Source: Actinopolyspora biskrensis (GTDB lineage: Bacteria > Actinomycetota > Actinomycetes > Mycobacteriales > Pseudonocardiaceae). From it: 64,000 nt of DNA. The notes below the pieces were generated by a model, which ran no database searches, was not told the origin of the DNA, and saw only the letters and a list, made by a program, of their open reading frames with translations. Position 1 is the first letter of the stretch. Each line of letters begins with the position of its first letter. The translations under genes were made by a program, and so were the position numbers. Shown piece after piece: positions 20,360 through 31,858 of the stretch. The stretch is taken from contig NZ_JACBYW010000002.1 in assembly GCF_013408175.1 (NCBI RefSeq), positions 186,001-250,000 of the forward strand, given 5' to 3'.

Positions 20360-21949
20360 GTGTTGAACCGCCGCACCCTGATGACCTCGTCGTTGGCTGC
20401 CTTCACCCTGGCCGGAACCGCCTGTTCGGCGCCGTCCAACCCGAGTGGAACGGAGCCGAGGTCGATGCTGTTGGCCGACGGGTACGAGCCGAGCAGCCTG
20501 AACCCGTTGTTGGGCTACGCCCGCTTCGGAGCGGCCAAGTTCTACGACGGGTTGCTCGCCTTCGACGGCAACGGGGAGCTCCACCCCGCTCTGGCGGTCG
20601 AACGCCCCACTCCCGACGAGGAAGCCCGCACGTGGACGGTCCGCCTGCGTCGCGGAGTCGCCTTCCACGACGGCGCGCCCTTCGACGCCCACGACGTGGT
20701 GGCCACCTACCGGGCCGCCGTCGACCCGGCGTACGCCTCGACGATCAGCTCCGATCTGTCCATGCTCGACGAGGTCGAGGCCGTGGACGATCACACGGTC
20801 CGGTTCAGGCTGAACATCCCCTACGCGGCCTGGCCTGCCAGGATGGTCATGGGGATCATGCCGAGGTCCGCCCTGAGCGATCCCGTTCCCCAGGACCGTT
20901 CCCCGCTCAACACCGAACCGGTGGGGACGGGGCCCTACCGGTTGACGGAGTGGCGTCAGGGCGAGCGGATGATCTGGAAGGCCAACGAGGACTACTGGGG
21001 CGACGCCCCGGCGGTGGACAAGATCACCGTCGTGTTCGCCACCGACGACAACACCAGGGCGCAGCGCGTGCAGGCAGGCGAGTTCGACGGGACAGTGCTC
21101 CCGCCGAGGCTGGCCGAACGGGTGGGCACCGCTCCCTACCGCACCATCCACCACGACACCGCCGACTACCGTGCCATCACCCTGCCGAACGATCAGCCGG
21201 TAACGGGGGATCCGGCCGTGCGGAAGGCCCTGAACCTGGCGGTGAACCGTTCGGGAATGGTCGAGAGCCTGCTCGGGGGGCACGGCACCCCCGCCTACAC
21301 CCCCATCCCGGAGTCCATGGGGCGTTACCACGAGCCCGAGGCCCGGTTCGACTTCGACCAGCAGCGTGCTCGCCGGATACTCGACGAGGCGGGGTGGCGC
21401 ACCGGGGCGGACGGTGTCCGCCGCAAGGACGGCACGGAGGCGCGGTTCACCGTCATGTACTTCGCCGACGACACACTGCGCAAGCAGTTCGCGCAGGCCT
21501 TCTCCTCGGACGCGGGCAAAGTGGGCTTCCGGGTCGAACTCGCCGGTGTGCAACGTTCGGAAGCCGCCGAACGCATCGGAAGCGACGCGATCGTGCTGGG
21601 CGGTGGGAGTCCGCTCGACCCCGACATCCAGATGTATACCGGCCTGCACTCCTCGATGATCGGGACCGGCACCTACAAGAATCCGGCCAAGTACCGGAAC
21701 TCCCGGGTCGACTCCGCGCTGGACGCGGGCAGGCGCACCGTCGAAACGGCGGAACGCGCAAGCCACTACAAGGAGGCGCAGCGGGCCTACGTCGCGGATC
21801 CGGGGCTGGTGTACCTGGCCTTCATCCAGCACAGCTACGTCGTGCGTGACGGGGTCTGGAACGGGTACGAGCCGGTGATCGAGCCGCACACCCACGGCAC
21901 GACCTGGGGTCCCTGGTGGAACGTCGAGGACTGGACCCCCGCGAATTGA
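20360..21949 (+). CDS. ABC importer substrate-binding lipoprotein, peptide/nickel family
   Basis: 529-residue family 5 solute-binding protein. The N-terminal signal (NRRTLMTSSLAAFTLAGTAC) ends in a lipobox-like cysteine at about residue 22. The fold starts with EPSSLNPLLGYARFGAAKFYDGLL and the hallmark VRLRRGVAFHDGAPFDAHDVVATY. It captures oligopeptides, nickel chelates or similar small ligands outside the membrane; the ligand cannot be told. It heads a five-gene operon with two permeases and two ATPases. A promoter at 20324-20353 suggests leaderless translation. Confidence 0.92.
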   Translation: MLNRRTLMTSSLAAFTLAGTACSAPSNPSGTEPRSMLLADGYEPSSLNPLLGYARFGAAKFYDGLLAFDGNGELHPALAVERPTPDEEARTWTVRLRRGVAFHDGAPFDAHDVVATYRAAVDPAYASTISSDLSMLDEVEAVDDHTVRFRLNIPYAAWPARMVMGIMPRSALSDPVPQDRSPLNTEPVGTGPYRLTEWRQGERMIWKANEDYWGDAPAVDKITVVFATDDNTRAQRVQAGEFDGTVLPPRLAERVGTAPYRTIHHDTADYRAITLPNDQPVTGDPAVRKALNLAVNRSGMVESLLGGHGTPAYTPIPESMGRYHEPEARFDFDQQRARRILDEAGWRTGADGVRRKDGTEARFTVMYFADDTLRKQFAQAFSSDAGKVGFRVELAGVQRSEAAERIGSDAIVLGGGSPLDPDIQMYTGLHSSMIGTGTYKNPAKYRNSRVDSALDAGRRTVETAERASHYKEAQRAYVADPGLVYLAFIQHSYVVRDGVWNGYEPVIEPHTHGTTWGPWWNVEDWTPAN

Positions 21950-21957
21950 GCGTCCGA

Positions 21958-22959
21958 ATGCGGTCGGAGGGGCGCCTGGGGCGGCGGGGAGAGGCGGTCC
22001 TGTGGCTGGTCCTGCGCAGACTGGTGATGGCGGTTCCCGTGCTGCTGCTCGTCTCGTTCGGCGTGTTCCTGCTCGCCGCGGCCTCGCCCTTCGACCCGAT
22101 CCACCAGTACTACGGGGTGCAGATCTTCAACGCCTCCACCGCGGACGTGGCCAGGGTCCGCGCCGAGCTCGGACTCGACCAACCGGTGCTGCTGCGCTTC
22201 TGGGACTGGTTGAGCGGACTGGTCACCGGGGACCTGGGGGTGTCGCGTTCGATGCGCCAGCCGGTGGCCGAGGTGCTCGCGGAAAGGTTGCCGTGGACGC
22301 TGCTGCTCGCCGCGAGCGGCCTGGGCTTCGCGGTCGTCCTCTCGTTGGTCGCCGGGACGCTGGCCGCCTGGCGCCAGGGGGGTTGGTTCGACAGGACGGT
22401 CACCGCCCTCGGGCACGCGCTGGAGGGGATACCGCCCTTCGTGCTGGCCCTGCTGGCCATCGCCCTGTTCTCACTGGGACTCGGCTGGTTACCGGTCGCA
22501 GGGCTCACCGACGCGGGCAGCCGGCTCGGGGCGGGCCAGGTGGTCGAGCACCTGCTGCTGCCGGCAGCGGTGCTCGGTGTCTCGCAGGCCCCGTGGCTGG
22601 TGCTGCACGTGCGCCAGTCCCTGCTGGCCGCGCTCACCGAGGATCACGTCACCGGGGCACGGGCCCGCGGTCTGCGGGAGCGGGTCGTGGTGCTGCGGCA
22701 CGCCCTGCCCACCGCGCTCCTCCCGTTCGTCGCCGTGCTGGGAGCCCGCGTCCCCGAGCTGGTGACCGGTGCGGTGCTCGTGGAGGCGGTCTTCTCCTGG
22801 CCCGGTGTGGCCTCGGCCGTCGTGACGGCCGCACAGGCCGCGGACTACCCGCTGCTGGCCGTGCTCACACTGCTCGCGACGGCTGCCGTGCTGCTCGGTT
22901 CCCTGCTCGCCGACGTCGCCGCCGTACTGCTCGACCCGAGGGTGTCCGCCGATGGTTGA
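21958..22959 (+). CDS. ABC importer permease 1 (DppB/NikB-like)
   Basis: 333 residues with about six transmembrane helices. The region between helices 1 and 2 (RVRAELGLDQPVLLRFWDWL) is characteristic of DppB-type permeases. The EAA loop that docks the ATPase appears as ARARGLRERVVVLRHALPTA. ATG at 21958 lies 8 nt after the binding-protein stop; a TTG at 21946 overlapping that stop is possible. Its 3' end overlaps the next permease by 8 nt. Confidence 0.92.
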   Translation: MRSEGRLGRRGEAVLWLVLRRLVMAVPVLLLVSFGVFLLAAASPFDPIHQYYGVQIFNASTADVARVRAELGLDQPVLLRFWDWLSGLVTGDLGVSRSMRQPVAEVLAERLPWTLLLAASGLGFAVVLSLVAGTLAAWRQGGWFDRTVTALGHALEGIPPFVLALLAIALFSLGLGWLPVAGLTDAGSRLGAGQVVEHLLLPAAVLGVSQAPWLVLHVRQSLLAALTEDHVTGARARGLRERVVVLRHALPTALLPFVAVLGARVPELVTGAVLVEAVFSWPGVASAVVTAAQAADYPLLAVLTLLATAAVLLGSLLADVAAVLLDPRVSADG

Positions 22960-23869
22960 ACTCGACTCCGGAAGAGCGCGCCCCCCGGGAGGCGGAGAGT
23001 GGCGCAGCGCGGCCCGGACGCGCGCGGGCACCGCGCGCGGCGGCACCGGCAGGGCTCGGCTGCGCGCGCGTGCGTCGGTGGTCGTGCTGGTCTCGCTGGT
23101 GCTCGCCGCCGTGCTGGTTCCGATGCTGTCCCCGGCCCCGGGGTTGGTCGATTACACCTCGGTGCGCATGCCCCCCGAGCCCGGGCACCCGTTCGGGACG
23201 GACACCTCGGGGAGGGACCTGTTCGTGCGCTCGTGGGCGGGGCTGCGCATCTCGCTGCTGGTCGCCGCGGTCAGCACCCTGGTCTCCACCGTGCTCGGAT
23301 CCGCCGTGGGAGCCGTCGCGGGTTCCTTCGGGGGGTGGGTCGACCGGCTGCTGATGCGGGTGGTCGACGCGATCAACTCCGTGCCGCACCTGCTGCTGGG
23401 GATCGTGATAGTCGCTTTGTACCGCGGCACCGTGCTGGCCGTGGTGCTGTCCATCGGGCTCACGCACTGGGCCACCGTCGCCCGCGTCGTCCGCTCCGAG
23501 GTGCTGGGGCTGCGCAACCGCCCCTACATCGACGCGGCGATCTCGGCTGGTGCCGGTCGGTGGTGGGTACTGCGCAAGCACGTTCTTCCGGCGATCGTTC
23601 CGCAGGCGGTGCTGTCCGCCGTGCTGCTGGTGCCCCACGCGGTGTTCCACGAGACCGCGTTGAGCTTCCTCGGGCTGGGGTTGCCGCCGCACCTGGCCAG
23701 CATCGGCAACATCCTGGGGGACGGGCGCGCGGCGGTGCTGCTCGGGGCCTGGTGGATAGTCGTGTTCCCCGCACTGCTGCTCGTGGCGACCACTCTCGCG
23801 GTTTCCGGCCTCGCGGCCGGATGGCGGGACAGGGCCGTCCCGACACGTCGTTCCGAACTGTCGTTGTGA
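22952..23869 (+). CDS. ABC importer permease 2 (DppC/NikC-like)
   Basis: 305 residues. An Arg-rich cytoplasmic tail of about 40 residues precedes the first helix, then HPFGTDTSGRDLFVRSWAG, the family's conserved periplasmic motif, four further helices and the EAA loop AAISAGAGRWWVLRKHVLPA. The ATG overlaps the stop of permease 1, so the two membrane partners are made in step. Its stop overlaps the first ATPase start. Confidence 0.92.
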   Translation: MVELDSGRARPPGGGEWRSAARTRAGTARGGTGRARLRARASVVVLVSLVLAAVLVPMLSPAPGLVDYTSVRMPPEPGHPFGTDTSGRDLFVRSWAGLRISLLVAAVSTLVSTVLGSAVGAVAGSFGGWVDRLLMRVVDAINSVPHLLLGIVIVALYRGTVLAVVLSIGLTHWATVARVVRSEVLGLRNRPYIDAAISAGAGRWWVLRKHVLPAIVPQAVLSAVLLVPHAVFHETALSFLGLGLPPHLASIGNILGDGRAAVLLGAWWIVVFPALLLVATTLAVSGLAAGWRDRAVPTRRSELSL

Positions 23870-24909
23870 CCCGGGGGCCGGTGGAAGCGGTGCTCGAGTC
23901 GCCGGAAGAAGGGGGTGCGCTGTTGGACGGGCCGTCCCGACCGCTGTTGAGCCTGGACGACATGTCGGTGCGTTTCGCGCTCGGAGGCCGTCGTGCGGGG
24001 GAGACGGTGCACGCGGTCACGGAAGCGCGGTTGGAGCTGTTGCCGGGGCAGGTGCTGGCGCTCGTCGGCGAGTCGGGCTGTGGCAAGTCGGTGCTGGCCT
24101 CGGCCCTGCTGGGGTTGTTGCCCGCCAATGCCTGGCTGCGCGGCAGCGCCCGGGTCGGCGGTGCCGACGCGGAGGAGGACGTCGAGTTGCTCTCCGCCTC
24201 GGAGCAGGTGCTGGCCGGCCGGATCCGCGGACGGCGCATCGGCCTGGTGCCGCAGTCCGCCGCCACCCACCTGACCCCGGTGCGCACCGCGCGGGCGCAG
24301 CTGGCCGAGGCCGTCCGGGAACTGCGCGGGCACGAGGACGACGGGGATGTGGACGAGCTGGCCGGGCGAGTGGGGCTCGATCCTGCCGCCCTCGGGCACT
24401 ACCCGCACGAGCTGTCCGGGGGGATGGCCCAGCGTGTCGTGGTCGCCTCGGCCCTGGTGGGGGAACCTCCCGTGGTCATCGCCGACGAACCCACCACCGG
24501 ACTGGACCGCCCGCTGGTGGACCGCACCATGGATCTGCTCGGTGAACTGGCGAATCGGAGCCGAGGAGTACTGTTGATCACCCATGACCTGTCCGCCGCC
24601 CGGCGCGTGGCCACGCACGTGGCCGTGATGTACGCCAGCCGTGTGGTGGAGACCGGCCCGGCGGACGAGGTGTTCGATCGTCCGTGGCACCCCTACACGG
24701 TGGGACTGCTCAACGCGCTTCCCGAACGGGGATTCGAACCGATACCCGGGCATCCTCCGGCGCTCACCGAGCTCGACGCGCTGGAGCGCGAATGGGGCTG
24801 CGCGTTCTGCCGACGCCGCCCGGACACCCCGGGAGTCGCCGCCTGTGACGGAACCCCGGAGCTCGTCTCGTACGGCACCCGCTCGGTCGCGGCTCATCCG
24901 CCATGCTGA
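23866..24909 (+). CDS. ABC importer ATPase 1 (DppD/OppD-like)
   Basis: 347 residues. Walker A is GESGCGKS (near residue 70), signature ELSGGMAQRV, Walker B VVIADEPTTGLD and the switch histidine LLITHDLSAARR. The oligopeptide-type C-terminal extension contains HPYTVGLLNALPERG and a partial cysteine cluster (GCAFCRR, VAAC), the region that holds an Fe-S cluster in some OppD proteins. GTG at 23866 overlaps the permease stop; GTG at 23890 is an alternative. Confidence 0.9.
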   Translation: MTRGPVEAVLESPEEGGALLDGPSRPLLSLDDMSVRFALGGRRAGETVHAVTEARLELLPGQVLALVGESGCGKSVLASALLGLLPANAWLRGSARVGGADAEEDVELLSASEQVLAGRIRGRRIGLVPQSAATHLTPVRTARAQLAEAVRELRGHEDDGDVDELAGRVGLDPAALGHYPHELSGGMAQRVVVASALVGEPPVVIADEPTTGLDRPLVDRTMDLLGELANRSRGVLLITHDLSAARRVATHVAVMYASRVVETGPADEVFDRPWHPYTVGLLNALPERGFEPIPGHPPALTELDALEREWGCAFCRRRPDTPGVAACDGTPELVSYGTRSVAAHPPC

Positions 24910-25544
24910 GGGCCAGCGGGCTGGTCGCCGGTTACGAGCGGGGAAAGCGCGTGCTCGACGGGGTGAACGTGGACCTCCCCCGGGGAGGGGTTCGTGGACT
25001 GGCCGGGCCGAGCGGCTGCGGAAAGTCGACCCTGGCTCGTGTGCTCGCGCTGTTGCAACGCCCGTGGGCCGGTACCGTGGAGCTGGACGGAAGCCCGATC
25101 AGGGGATTTCGACACGCGGCTTCCCGGAGACAGCGGACCGCTGTCGGGGTCGTTTTCCAACAACCACGCCCCGCCGTGGACCCGCGGATGCCCCTGCGCC
25201 GGGTGCTGGAGGAGCCGCTGCGGGCGAGCGGGGAGCGGGGTGTCCCCGAACGGGTGGCGGAGCTGACGGAGTTGACGGGGCTGGACGGGGAGCTGCTCGG
25301 CAGGTTTCCGCACGAGGTCAGTGACGGCCAGTTGCAGCGCGCTTGCCTGGCACGGGCCATCGCGCTGCGGCCGCGCTACCTGATCTGTGACGAGATGACC
25401 GGCATGTTGGACGCTTCCACCACGGCAGCGCTGGTGCGCGTGGTCGACGAGCAGGTGCGGGTGGAAGGGACCGGGGTGCTCGCCATCAGTCACGACGAGT
25501 CATTGCTGCACGCGTGGGCCGGGGACGATGTCATCCGGCTGTGA
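24903..25544 (+). CDS. ABC importer ATPase 2 (DppF-like, short)
   Basis: 213 residues. Walker A GPSGCGKST, a signature changed to EVSDGQLQRA in place of LSGGQ, Walker B YLICDEMTGMLD and switch LAISHDES. It ends just after the core, lacking the C-terminal extension usual in DppF (family about 320 residues), so it is unusually compact. It overlaps ATPase 1 by 7 nt and closes the operon. The altered signature may make this the weaker or regulatory ATP site of the heterodimer (inference). Confidence 0.88.
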   Translation: MLRASGLVAGYERGKRVLDGVNVDLPRGGVRGLAGPSGCGKSTLARVLALLQRPWAGTVELDGSPIRGFRHAASRRQRTAVGVVFQQPRPAVDPRMPLRRVLEEPLRASGERGVPERVAELTELTGLDGELLGRFPHEVSDGQLQRACLARAIALRPRYLICDEMTGMLDASTTAALVRVVDEQVRVEGTGVLAISHDESLLHAWAGDDVIRL

Positions 25545-25638
25545 TGATCATGGGTGTGGCAAGGTGAGGTGGTTGACCAGTGCAAGGTCGTTGTGACAGT
25601 GGCGGCCTCAGGCGCCCGATTGGTTGTGGAGAGCACTG

Positions 25639-25791
25639 ATGAGCGAACAGACCACGTTCATGCAATGGCGCGAACGAGCGAGGTCGGAGATCCGCGACGA
25701 ACACCCGCAGTTGCGCTGGTTGCTGCTCGTCGCCGGAGCGGTGGTGGTGCTCGGGATCCTGGCGGGAGTCGTGGTCCTGTTGCTGGGCTGA
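25639..25791 (+). CDS. Small single-pass membrane protein, 50 residues
   Basis: ATG at 25639 lies 6 nt after GGAGAG. The product has a charged, amphipathic N-terminal half (MQWRERARSEIRDEHPQLR) and one C-terminal transmembrane helix from about residue 28 (LLLVAGAVVVLGILAGVVVL) ending right at the stop. It is too short for domain recognition and its function is unknown. A TTGACC at 25573-25578 could be its -35. It is separated from the carboxypeptidase by a very strong hairpin. Confidence 0.6.
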   Translation: MSEQTTFMQWRERARSEIRDEHPQLRWLLLVAGAVVVLGILAGVVVLLLG

Positions 25792-25855
25792 TCTTCCCGC
25801 TCGTCCGGGACACGACCCGGGAACCGTTTCACGGGGCGCTCGGTCGTGCGGAGAC

Positions 25856-25893
25856 CCGTCCGGGTCGGTCCGGATCCGGACCGGCCCGGACGG
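25856..25893. terminator. 38-nt near-perfect palindrome, bidirectional terminator
   Basis: CCGTCCGGG-T-CGGTCCGG, AT, CCGGACCG-G-CCCGGACGG: two 17-bp arms interrupted by a single mismatch. It lies between the convergent small membrane protein and carboxypeptidase genes. Confidence 0.75.
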
Positions 25894-25933
25894 TCGGTTC
25901 CGCCGTGTGCCGAGTCGCGGCACCGGGATCGGA

Positions 25934-27199
25934 TCAGCGTCCGCTCTCGTCCAGCAGGATGGAGACCGCTTCGTCGTTGCGGCTCGTTTCGCGCTGGATG
26001 ACCTCGTCCGGTGGGTAGAACCCGTCGATCCCGCCGCTGTCCGGATACATCTCGAAGGTGAAGGACAGGATGTCGTGCTCGGCCCACATCCAGTCGTTGA
26101 CACTGCCGTCGGTGACGTAGAGATCGCTCGACTGCATGGGCGTGTACCCGTTGGTGGCGGCCATGGCCTCGCCGAGGTCGGCGAACCTGCGGTACTCCTC
26201 CCGGGTCATGCCGGGGGCGTTGTCCTCCGTGGTGTAGCCGTAGGGCCACAGCACCAGTTCGGAGAAGGTGTGGAAATCGATGTGCGCTGTTATCTGCTGC
26301 GTACCGTCCACCACCCTCGAGTCCACGAAGTCGCGGACGGAAGCGGTCTCCGGCGCGGAGAAGGCCTCCGGGCCTCGGTAGGTCGACGAGTTCGGGTCAC
26401 CGCTGGAACCGCCGCAGCAACCCCACTTGTGACCCCAGTTCCGGTTCAGGTCCACCGGGTTCGACTCCCTGTTCCGCCGCCATCCCAGGTAGTCGCTTCC
26501 CGAGATGTCGTGGACGACCCCGTCCGGGTTCACCATCGGGATCACCCAGATCTCCCTGCCGTCCACCATGTCGCTGATCGCTTGGTCCGAGCCGTAGTTG
26601 TCGGTGTAGCGCTTCAGCACGTGCAGGCACATCTCGGCGGTCAGGTGCTCCCGCGCGTGCTGGTTGCAGGTGAACAGCACTTCGGGTTCGGCCTCGTCGG
26701 ATCCGGCGTTGTCGCTGATCTTGACGGCCGGGATCTCGCGTCCCTCGGCGGAACGCCCCGCACTGGTCCTGTCGACGATGTCGGGGTGCTGGCTGGCGGC
26801 CTCGTCGAGCTCGGTGAGCATCTCGGAGTACGTGTGGTAGTCGCTGTCCTCGGCGGGGAAGTCCCCCGGAGCCGCTGGCCCCCGGGAGGAGCGGCCGGTG
26901 GTCGCCGACGCCCGTTCCAGGGCCAGTCCCGCGGAACGGAGCCGCTCCGCCTGCGAACCGTTCGCCTGGACGAAGGCGGTGTCCCCGCTTACGGACAGCA
27001 CCAGCGCTCCTGTTCGCTGGATCTCCGTTCGCGTGCTGCCGTCGGTGTCGGTGACCCGGTACACGGTCCCGGAACTCGCTCGCTCCGGTCCCTCCGAGGT
27101 CGTCTGCCGCTGCTCGGCAGCGGACTGGGGGGCGGGAAACGCCAGCAGGCACGCCGTCACGGACAGCGCGGCCGCTGTTCGTCGTCGTAGTGCACGCAT
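25934..27199 (-). CDS. Secreted zinc carboxypeptidase, M14 family
   Basis: 421-residue exported metallopeptidase. The signal peptide is [14 protein letters not shown] followed by a hydrophobic stretch ending near PQSAA; a propeptide of about 90 residues follows. The catalytic domain carries zinc ligands in [11 protein letters not shown] (His and Glu) and HIDFHTFSE (His), Arg/Asn of the [11 protein letters not shown] region, and the general base Glu in [11 protein letters not shown]. It probably trims C-terminal residues from extracellular peptides. ATG at 27199 has GGAGAG just before it. It faces hisD. Confidence 0.92.
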   Translation of the reverse strand: MRALRRRTAAALSVTACLLAFPAPQSAAEQRQTTSEGPERASSGTVYRVTDTDGSTRTEIQRTGALVLSVSGDTAFVQANGSQAERLRSAGLALERASATTGRSSRGPAAPGDFPAEDSDYHTYSEMLTELDEAASQHPDIVDRTSAGRSAEGREIPAVKISDNAGSDEAEPEVLFTCNQHAREHLTAEMCLHVLKRYTDNYGSDQAISDMVDGREIWVIPMVNPDGVVHDISGSDYLGWRRNRESNPVDLNRNWGHKWGCCGGSSGDPNSSTYRGPEAFSAPETASVRDFVDSRVVDGTQQITAHIDFHTFSELVLWPYGYTTEDNAPGMTREEYRRFADLGEAMAATNGYTPMQSSDLYVTDGSVNDWMWAEHDILSFTFEMYPDSGGIDGFYPPDEVIQRETSRNDEAVSILLDESGR

Positions 27200-27356
27200 G
27201 TCTCTCCGATCGGTCACGAGTCGGGTGCTCTCCGACACTCGCGCCGATCACGCCCGGTGAAAACATACTTACGTCTGAACACGTGTCCTCCTTTCCGGTG
27301 GAGCAGGTGGTGGAGACCCGTGCGGAACTGCCGGTCGGGCCGCGCATCCGGACGGC

Positions 27357-27362
27357 TATTCT
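27357..27362 (+). promoter_or_regulatory. -10 element of the hisDCB operon
   Basis: TATTCT, 29 nt before the hisD start and upstream of its GGAAGGA ribosome binding site. No clear -35. Confidence 0.45.
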
Positions 27363-27391
27363 GGGAGCAGCGACGTTTGCGGAAGGATGCC

Positions 27392-30478
<3,087 letters not shown>

Positions 30479-30504
30479 GCCCCGTTCCCCGGAACCCCGT
30501 CGTC

Positions 30505-30534
30505 GGGGGCGGGTGGCGAACACCGCCCGCCCCC
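30505..30534 (+). terminator. Terminator hairpin after hisB
   Basis: GGGGGCGGG (30505-30513) and CCCGCCCCC (30526-30534) pair perfectly, with further GTG/CAC pairing in the loop. It ends the hisDCB transcript. The rest of 30479-30692 shows no gene. Confidence 0.65.
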
Positions 30535-30692
30535 GCGCGGGGCGGCACCACCGCACGACCCCGGACGGAGGTCGCTGCTCGGGGGGCCCCGCGCCTCCGG
30601 TGCGGTGTCGGCTCACGTGCGGCCGAGCGCCACACAGAACTCCGTTGTGCGTCTTCGGTCGCTCGGCCGGGTGGTTTTCCCCGGGAAGCTAC

Positions 30693-30770
30693 TTGACAGT
30701 CCGACAGCACGGACACCATTGTCTCTTATTGAGCAACGTAATGTGCATTGTGCAACACATTGGGTTGTCG
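30693..30770 (+). promoter_or_regulatory. Promoter and paired TTGNGCAAC boxes of the cysteine-synthase-like/fdhF module
   Basis: A consensus -35 TTGACA (30693-30698) is followed 18 nt later by CATTGT, a weak -10. Downstream are two direct repeats, ATTGAGCAAC (30728-30737) and ATTGTGCAAC (30747-30756), 19 nt apart, then a related ATTGGGTTG (30759-30767). Each holds a TTGNNCAA dyad. Two turns of helix between copies suggests a dimeric regulator on one face of the DNA. Confidence 0.5.
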
Positions 30771-30813
30771 CCTAGTCCTCAACTGCTTTGACAATGATGT
30801 CAGGGGAGAGCTC

Positions 30814-31764
30814 ATGGCCAGGTCACCGACGGCCGGGATCCCACCCGCCGTGCCGCACGCCCCCGCCCCCGCCGACAACGGATCGATACTGGAATCGATC
30901 GGTGACACCCCACTGCTGTTGATCGAGGGCATCCGAGTCAAACTGGAGTTCCTCAACCCCTCCGGTTCGATCAAGGCGCGCATCGCCGCCTACATGATCG
31001 AACGCGCCGAGCGCGAGGGGCTGCTGCGGCCGGGCGACACCATCGTGGAGGCCAGCAGCGGCAACACCGGAAACGCCATGAGCATGGTGGCCGCTGTCAA
31101 GGGGTACCCGATGCTCGTCGTGATGCCGCGCAACGTCAGCGCGGAACGCGCGGCGATCTCCAGGGCCTTCGGGGCCGAGGTGCGCACGACCGGGGACTTC
31201 CACGTCAACGACGCGTTGGAAACGGCCAAAGAGCTGGGGCGGCAACCGGGGTACTTCGCCCCGAGGCAGTTCGACAGCGAGTGGAACGTCGACGAGAACC
31301 GCACCTGGCTGGGCCCCGAGATCCTCCGCCAGCTTCCCGAGGACGTGGTCCCCGACGCCGTGGTCGGCGGAGTGGGCACCGGCGGCACGGTCGTCGGAGT
31401 GGGCCAGGCGTTCCGCGAGGTGAACCCGCAGTGCCACGTGGCCGCGATGGAACCCGACGAGTCGTGCACCCTCGCCTGCGGCGAGGTCGACAAACACCTC
31501 ATCGAGGGGATCTCGGACGGTTTCGTCCCGGGGGTCTTCGCGCGTCACCGTGACGAGGTCGACGAGATCATCGCCGTGGACAGCACGGAGGCGCTCGCCC
31601 AGGCACGTGAACTGGCACGCCGGTACGGCCTGTTCGTCGGGCCCTCCTCGGGGGCACACTTGCTGGCGGCGAAACGGCTCGGACAGCGCAGGCCCGACCT
31701 CCGGGAGATCGTCACCTTTCTCGCGGACGAGGGCGAGAAGTACCTCACCGAGCATTTCCGCTGA
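30814..31764 (+). CDS. Cysteine-synthase-family PLP enzyme
   Basis: 316-residue beta-replacing PLP enzyme of fold type II. The PLP lysine is in LNPSGSIKARIA, where most cysteine synthases have SVKDR; the substrate loop reads EASSGNTGNAMS and the phosphate loop GGVGTGGTVVGVG; GPSSGAHL closes the site. The N-terminal tail is proline-rich. The loop changes make plain O-acetylserine sulfhydrylase activity uncertain; another beta-replacement or sulfur-transfer reaction is possible. ATG at 30814 follows CAGGGGAGAG. An FdhF/YdeP molybdoenzyme follows 94 nt later, likely co-transcribed. Confidence 0.85.
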   Translation: MARSPTAGIPPAVPHAPAPADNGSILESIGDTPLLLIEGIRVKLEFLNPSGSIKARIAAYMIERAEREGLLRPGDTIVEASSGNTGNAMSMVAAVKGYPMLVVMPRNVSAERAAISRAFGAEVRTTGDFHVNDALETAKELGRQPGYFAPRQFDSEWNVDENRTWLGPEILRQLPEDVVPDAVVGGVGTGGTVVGVGQAFREVNPQCHVAAMEPDESCTLACGEVDKHLIEGISDGFVPGVFARHRDEVDEIIAVDSTEALAQARELARRYGLFVGPSSGAHLLAAKRLGQRRPDLREIVTFLADEGEKYLTEHFR

Positions 31765-31858
31765 TCAAAAGACATGATCGTGCCGAGTACACTGGCAGGA
31801 ACGACCGGTGTGCGCGAACCGCCGGCATCGAAACCTCCGTGTTCGTGACGAGGGACGG

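Noticed and set aside
25554-26018. 154-codon plus-strand frame after the ABC operon
   Set aside because: It overlaps the small membrane gene in another frame and runs into the antisense of the carboxypeptidase, with no domain and no ribosome site.
26455-26490. tRNA-like GGGTTCGACTCCC segment
   Set aside because: It lies inside the carboxypeptidase coding sequence, and no acceptor or anticodon arms surround it.
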